Below the pieces are notes generated by a model. That model was not told the DNA's origin and searched no databases. It worked only from the letters and a program-made list of their open reading frames with translations. A stretch of DNA of 64,000 bases, from NCBI GenBank assembly GCA_030077755.1, contig JAQJZZ010000010.1, positions 3,410,001-3,474,000 on the forward strand, in the 5' to 3' direction. Shown here piece by piece: positions 58,701 through 64,000 of the stretch. The stretch is from Filosporella fistucella. Taxonomy: Eukaryota > Ascomycota > Leotiomycetes > Helotiales. The position numbers and the translations under genes are program-made. The number at the start of each line of letters is the position of its first letter. The first letter of the stretch is position 1.

Positions 58701-61058
58701 ATCTGTTTCCTTGCATATCAGTGGAGATATGACACGGAGCATTGGCACTGCATTTTATGTCGCACCCGAGGTTCGATCAGCAGCAGGCGGCAATTACACC
58801 AGTAAGGTTGACATGTATTCTCTGGGCATCATCTTTTTCGAAATGTGCTTCCGCCCCTTGGTTCCAGGAATGGATCGAGCTCGCGTCGGTGAAGGCTTAA
58901 GGCTGAGACAACCTATGCTTCCAGAGGAATTCAAGGCATCAGAAAAGCCAATACAAACAGATATCATCTTATCACTTCTCAATCACAGCCCTAAAGAGAG
59001 GCCGTCTAGCTCAGAACTACTCAAAAGTGGCAAGCTTCCAATGCAGATGGAGAATGAGACAATTCGCCAGGCTCTAGCAGGCCTAACAGATCCAAAATCT
59101 CCATATTATGATAAAATGATGAAAGCTATGTTCTCTTCGCCAAGCAGTCAAGCCAAAGACTATGCTTGGGAGTTGGGAACCCAAAGTCCAAGTGCTGGAG
59201 ACCTTCTTCTACAAGGCCTAGTCAAACAGAGATTGGTATCTATTTTTCGCAATCATGGAGCAGTTGAGACAGCACGAACCGTTTTGTTTCCTCGCTCGAA
59301 CCAGTACGGAACCAACGCCGTTCAATTGCTAGACGAAAGAGGTACTCTGTTGCAATTGCCATATGATTTGACGCTTCCGCATGCAAGAGCGATCGCAAAG
59401 CATGAGCCCTCAGTTTCACGATCCTTCGCATTTGGACGGGTCTTCCGGGACCGAGATGCTGGTGGTCAGCCACAAACATTTGGAGAAGTTGACTTCGATA
59501 TTGTCTCTGCAGATACCCTTGACCTTGCTTTGAAAGAGGCAGAAGTTATCAAGGTTCTCGATGAAATTATTGAAAGCGCCCCATCCCTGACATCTTCACA
59601 GATGTGCTTTCACATTAATCACTCTGACCTTCTTAACCTTATCTTCGACTTTTGTAGGATAGAGTCCAGCATTCGGCCAGCCGTAGCTGAGACTCTCAGC
59701 AAGCTTAATGTCCAGGCTTTCAATTGGCCCAAAATCCGTACTGAGTTAAGATCACCACTCGTCGGTGTCTCTGCACCAAGCGTCGATGATCTTCAGCGTT
59801 TTGACTTCCGAGGTATGCACCTTTCGTTAGTACAACAAGGCGTAGCTAATTTCTGCAGATTCTCCTACCAAAGCCTTTTCAAAGCTAAAGACTCTATTTG
59901 ACGGTTCAGATACTTTCGAAAGAGCTTCTTCAGCTATTGCACATTTACGAGATGTAATTGAGTACACGAAGCGATTCGGAGTTCGTAGCAAAATCTACGT
60001 TAATCCTCTTGGCAGTCTGCATGAGAAATTTTGCAAGGGCGGCGTCATATTCTCCTGCCTTTTCGATCGCAAGACTAAGGATGTCTTCGCAGCCGGCGGT
60101 CGGTATGATTCCTTGATTCGTGAGCACCGACACAAGACTGGTAGTCACTCGGACGCAAGACATGCTGTAGGCTTTAATCTGGCATGGGAGAAGATGGCTC
60201 GGCTCCCCAAACAAAATGCAAAAAGTGCTTCGAAGAAACTTGAAGATGAATCCCACGGATTTTGGAGTACGAAGCGGGTAGGTGACACCATGTCTGATGT
60301 ATGAAAAGTAAGCTAAGCCTTTGCAGTGTGATGTCCTCGTTGCTAGTCATGATGCGGCAATTCTGCGCTCGACCGGGGTTGAAATTGTCCAAACTCTTTG
60401 GAAGTATGATATCAGCGCTGAACTTGCAAGGGATTCTCGCTCCCCCGAAGACCTTCTTTCACAATATCGAGATGACCAACATTCATGGGTCGTAATAATC
60501 AAGCAGGATTCTGTACTGAAGGTCAAGAGCCAGGACCGAAAGGAGGTGGCAGACGCGGACATTCCTTCAACCAGTCTACTTATAAGCTGGTTGAGAGGCG
60601 AGATCAGAGATAGAGATCAGAGACATGGAGCTCATCAACGAGCGAAACTTCAACGCCATAGCAGTCAACAAGAGTCTGTCTCGGAGCCATTACAAGAACA
60701 AGATGTCCGCGTTCTTGTCTCCGCTGCCAAGAGCAAGAAAACTAATCGCCGATTCATTATCGAACAGGCACAGACCAATGCTGGACTCCTCGTTCACGAA
60801 TTCCTCAAGGGTCCAATCTTGGCAATTGAGACTTCAGATCAAGTATTGGAAATGATCCGTGGAACGAGATTGTCAGATCCTGAGAGCTGGAGACAAGTCA
60901 CTCATGCTGTCCCAACAACAGAGAGAAGATACATTGGGGAGGTCCATGATACGATGAATACGTTGGCACATCAGGATAAGGAGAACAACAATTTGAGGCA
61001 CGCCTTCATCTATAATTTCAGAAGCTCCAAGTGTATTTACTACGACATGGGCGCATGA
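55776..61058 (+). CDS. GCN2: GCN2/CPC-3 eIF2-alpha kinase
   Basis: Senses uncharged tRNA and phosphorylates eIF2-alpha, raising Gcn4/CPC1 translation. Six exons (55776-55994, 56050-57814, 58017-58315, 58393-59812, 59859-60277, 60327-61058) keep frame and give 1,617 residues, the family size. Domains in order: RWD (about 40-155, DELIALASIYGEDF), a charged coiled segment, pseudokinase (about 290-560, with HEDIHAGNVL in place of HRDxKxxN), and active kinase (about 599-1010: GRLGKGGFGEVVKARK, YAIKK, acidic insert near 690-755, HRDLKPENIF, DFG in IGDFGLA, APE as APEV). A HisRS-like domain follows (YDLTLPHARAIAKHEPS; GGRYDSLI) and a C-terminal dimer/ribosome domain. The HisRS-like region lacks some synthetase residues, as in all Gcn2. 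The third intron-exon junction is in the kinase N-lobe, after HPSVVR. Confidence 0.96.
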
Positions 61059-61460
61059 AGTGTTGTGAAGGGCCATGTGCACAAGTGGAATCGAGGATTA
61101 GGATACCCGGAGATAGCAGCTTATGGAACATTGGACGAATGCTAGATGAAGTGATATAATGGCTCTCAATGATACTCGATTTTCTTCCCTGTACTTGTAT
61201 GATGTTATTTGACCTGTTCAGATCCTGCGTCAATATTGTGACACCAGTATATGCCAGTGGAAGTACGTTCCCCTCTGGTTATACTACCGAGAATATGGGC
61301 GTACTCAATTTCACTTTCCGATCAGCGCGTCTCAAATCGAACACTAACAAACATCCAGCAAGTACACTCTACTGTAAGACTTGAAGCACTACGTCGCGAC
61401 TCAAATGCTAAAAACTCCATTCACTTATGTACAACCCATTTACTAGCTATAAACCCCGAC
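61059..61460. other. Convergent 3' region of GCN2 and NDUFA12
   Basis: 0.4 kb between two convergent stop codons. No gene seen; it should hold both terminators. Confidence 0.4.
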
Positions 61461-62200
61461 CTAAGCTCTTGGAGCAGCAGTTGGCATCCAGGCAGTAATC
61501 TTTGGCTTAACACTATCCAGAATGTCAGTAAACACAGTCCGACATTCTGAAGGTCTGATATAATTACGTCGAATATGTCTTGAAGGCACCACGGCTGGCA
61601 GTATAGTTCGGTCTGTGTTCAGGCAATTCCCATGGTCTGACTTGAGTCTGGAGAATAGGATCTTGAGTGGGCGGCTTGTCGGCCATGTATGAAATCCAGG
61701 CGTGCCATCCGGGCTCGATTTGCGAGCTGGAGTTATTTTTCAGCATTTCTCCTCGCCCTTATCTCTCATGGTACTTACGGATCAAACTCCTTCTCTTTGT
61801 AATCCACCCATCTTGTTCGTACTAATACTATGTCAAAATACAGGTATGTCTCGGCGTTTTAGTGCCTGCTCACGAGGTAATTCCTCCTCCAAGTTCTCGT
61901 AGTATTTGTTGCCGAATCGATCCTTCGCAATCAGAGTTCCGGCCTTAGTATCACCTGCCAACCTGTGAGCTACTCTTCCATCCCAAAGCTATCCAATATA
62001 GCGTACCTTGGTACTAAACATCAAAAGGCCTGATCAGTGTATGTTGTTTGGCTGTCATGGAGGGGTGGGCACATACATGCATTTGATGAAGGGCATCCTA
62101 CAATTATCCACGTCAGCAAGCTTCCAACCTCCAGTAATTTCTTACATACCTTGATACCAACTCGACGCAGATTGCGCAACGTTCTTATTATCGTTGACAT
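61461..62200 (-). CDS. NDUFA12: Complex I accessory subunit, NDUFA12 (B17.2) family
   Basis: A subunit of the peripheral arm of mitochondrial NADH dehydrogenase. Seven exons are needed: 62150-62200, 62077-62097, 62007-62013, 61874-61954, 61779-61821, 61568-61726, 61461-61512, for 137 residues, the fungal family length. The start is MSTIIRTLRNLRRVGIK. Exon 2 encodes DALHQMH, exon 3 is a 7-nt microexon giving YQ and one base, and exon 4 gives GDTKAGTLIAKDRFGNKYYENL. The conserved core follows: RTRWVDYKEKEFDPSQIEPGWHAWISYM (over junctions), DKPPTQDP, RPNYTASRGAFKTYST, and a last exon VKPKITAWMPTAA. All six introns are GT-AG and frame is kept at each. Most of the gene is intron. It is divergent from PGS1. 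Confidence 0.9.
62007..62013 (-). other. 7-nt microexon of the NDUFA12-type gene
   Basis: TACCAAG between an AG acceptor and a GTACGC donor. Leaving it out shifts the frame and drops two residues from the HQM-xx-GDTKAG spacing. Confidence 0.75.
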
Positions 62201-62428
62201 CTTGGTGGGCGCTCAATGGCTTCTGAGGTTGAAAGAGAGTCGTTGTATCGGAGTTGAGGCGGCTTTGGGCTCTTCCAGAAGCGGACTAGCTTGAAGTGCA
62301 GCCAGTACCTCCAACTACAATTATCATGTCCAAACCCAGAATATAAGCAATTGGGCAGATAAGGGATTGACATTCAAGACGACCGAGCAAGGCCATTGTC
62401 AATAGCCTATTCGGCGTCTTGCCTCACC
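62201..62428. promoter_or_regulatory. Bidirectional promoter of NDUFA12 and PGS1
   Basis: 228 bp between the start codons of two divergent nuclear genes for mitochondrial proteins. No named regulator site was recognised. Confidence 0.4.
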
Positions 62429-64000
62429 ATGACAATGACGCTAAAATCGGTCATTTTTCCACTTCGATGTACTGGACGAGCTCTTAAAGCTCTCCAAAAG
62501 CAGATTTCGATCACTGATTGCTCACTTCAAAACATTAGGGCCCTAAAAACCGTTGCCGTACCTCGAAGCGCAATAAGATACTCAGCATCCCGAAGACCCC
62601 AAGTCTGCCGGTCACGAATACTTGTGCCTCGCCGATACTCTACTTCAAGCTCTGTATCAGCTTCCCCAGCCAGCCCTTCACCCGCGTCGATGTTAGGCGT
62701 TTTTACAAATGAGCTGGATAGAATAGCACCCAAATTCGAGATCCAAGGATCACAGATACATATTCTGCGTTCACCATCAGAATTCTACGAGACACTTAAG
62801 GTCGGCCGAATGACTGGAATAAGGAGGATTGTGCTGATGGAAGCAGAGCAAGATCCTAGGCGCAGAGCATCGGATATTCCTGTCAACTTTGTATATAGGA
62901 AAAACAGAACATGAGCTTGTAATGATCCTATTCTTATGAAAATGCATGTGTGGTTGTTGATTGTGTTCAGATTTCTACACTCCAGCAGGCTCTTCGAGCA
63001 AAACCTAAATTGAAGCTCAGTATCCTGACAGATGCCCTCCGGGGAACAAGAGAGTCGCCGAATGCATCATGTGCTTCGTTACTGGCACCTCTAGTCTCCG
63101 AGTTTGGAGCTGAAAGGGTCGAGATACGAATGTATCATACACCAAATCTAACTGGGATGCGAAAGAAACATATCCCCAAGAGAATTAATGAGGGCTGGGG
63201 ACTACAACATATGAAGCTGTATGGATTCGATGATGAAATCATGATTTCCGGGTGAGTGCTTTGTTGGAACGGAGAGCGCATTGGCTCATTACTACAGGGC
63301 CAACTTGTCAAGTGACTATTTCACAAACAGACAAGACCGCTATCACGTCTTTTCCTCCAAGGAAATCACCTCCTACTTCGCCCAAATCCATGATGCTGTT
63401 TCTCATCTCAGCTTCCTGGTTGTCCCTAATCCCCAATTCCCAGCCGGCTATACTCTAGAATGGCCAACGACCAACCTGGCTCCTTCACCTCTCCTGTCAC
63501 CATCAAAATACATAGCCGCTTCTTCCACAATACTTACAAAACTCATCCAGCCCCTCTCGAATTCTTCTTCAATCAACAGCTCCAAGAACAATACAACAGT
63601 CTACCCACTCTCTCAATTCACACCGCTCCTAAATCCCGACACCTCCACCGAACTCCCAGCTATAACTTCCCTCCTAAAAGCTCTATCCCTCCCTGAGTTC
63701 ACCTCTTCCTCATGGGTCTTCACAGCCGGCTATTTCAACCCCGATCCCTCTCTTACTTCCTTACTCCTCTCCACCACATCACGCAACAACATAGTAGTCA
63801 CCGCTTCTCCGTGGGCGAACGGTTTCTACGGCTCAAAAGGTGTATCCGGCCTGCTTCCTGCTGCCTATACTTTACTGTCTCGCCGATTCCTTCAGTCCGT
63901 ACATAAAGTCGGTCGAAAAGATGACATTATTTTAAAGGAGTGGAAAAGGGGAACAGTAGGCGAGAAGGAAGGATGGACTTATCATGCAAAAGGATTATGG
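62429..64000 (+). CDS. PGS1: PGS1 phosphatidylglycerophosphate synthase, 3' end beyond window
   Basis: Makes phosphatidylglycerophosphate from CDP-diacylglycerol and glycerol-3-phosphate in the mitochondrial inner membrane, the committed step to cardiolipin. Exons: 62429-62800, 62847-62918, 62971-63251 and 63298 to the window end, still open. A long basic Ser-rich presequence (about 85 residues) precedes FTNELDRIAPKFEIQGSQIHIL. The first junction gives ETLK-SKILGAEHRIFLSTLYIGKTEHEL, the next ISTLQQALRA. The first phospholipase-D-type HKD motif is intact (HMKLYGFDDE, then SGANLSSDYFTNRQDRY). The second motif begins at the very end (YHAKGLW), so the window stops inside it. The first intron donor is GTCGGC, unusual for fungi, but protein conservation demands this junction. 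The ATG at 62429 is chosen because the frame upstream has no ATG. Confidence 0.93.

Noticed and set aside
1..64000. CRISPR arrays, bacterial operons, viral genomes
   Set aside because: None seen; the sequence is eukaryotic with introns throughout.

Overview
The window is nuclear DNA of a filamentous ascomycete. Genes have short (about 45-90 bp) GT-AG introns with CTRAY-like branch sites. The gene set includes ATG15, ArgJ, a GCN2/CPC-3 kinase, UreF, a HET-domain relic, a UstYa-family enzyme and a pectate lyase. The flavour is that of a plant-associated Leotiomycete (Helotiales-like), but that placement is an inference from protein style only. No tRNA, rRNA or CRISPR array was recognised.

Layout. 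0-12 kb is ordinary housekeeping sequence: the N-terminus of a Pro/Arg-rich protein cut by the window edge, RER1, a mitochondrial enoyl-CoA hydratase, ATG15, a VPS9-domain protein and an MFS monocarboxylate-type transporter. 12-28.7 kb is gene-poor and holds two proteins of unknown function, an SDR-like protein with a lost active site, a conserved acidic fungal protein, simple repeats and a degenerate minisatellite. 28.7-40 kb is an accessory island: a decayed HET gene, AT-rich sequence, a divergent gene pair (a Kex2-type repeat precursor and a UstYa-like oxidase), a rhomboid-fold protein lacking both catalytic residues, and a secreted pectate lyase. 41.8-50 kb returns to cwc2, ureF, a MARVEL protein, an SDR and a large unknown membrane protein. 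A Tc1/mariner element with perfect 29-bp ends and two TAG stops sits at 50.1-51.4 kb. 52-64 kb holds an FAD monooxygenase, argJ and GCN2 (divergent), an NDUFA12-type complex I subunit containing a 7-nt microexon, and PGS1 running off the right edge.

Most interesting region: 32.6-35.8 kb. A 196-residue secreted precursor is built from three Tyr/Gly-rich repeats, each ending in Lys-Arg followed by Glu-Ala/Glu-Pro dipeptides and each carried on its own exon with phase-1 borders. It faces a complete UstYa (DUF3328) protein with both His-Cys motifs. This is the minimal arrangement of a fungal dikaritin-type RiPP locus. The Tyr-Gly repeat and the one-exon-per-repeat structure are not ones I can match to a described product.

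Other links between genes: argJ and GCN2 share a 415-bp promoter carrying a TGACTCA general-amino-acid-control element, and NDUFA12 and PGS1, both mitochondrial, share a 228-bp divergent promoter. Multi-exon models were built by hand from splice sites, frame continuity and family conservation.
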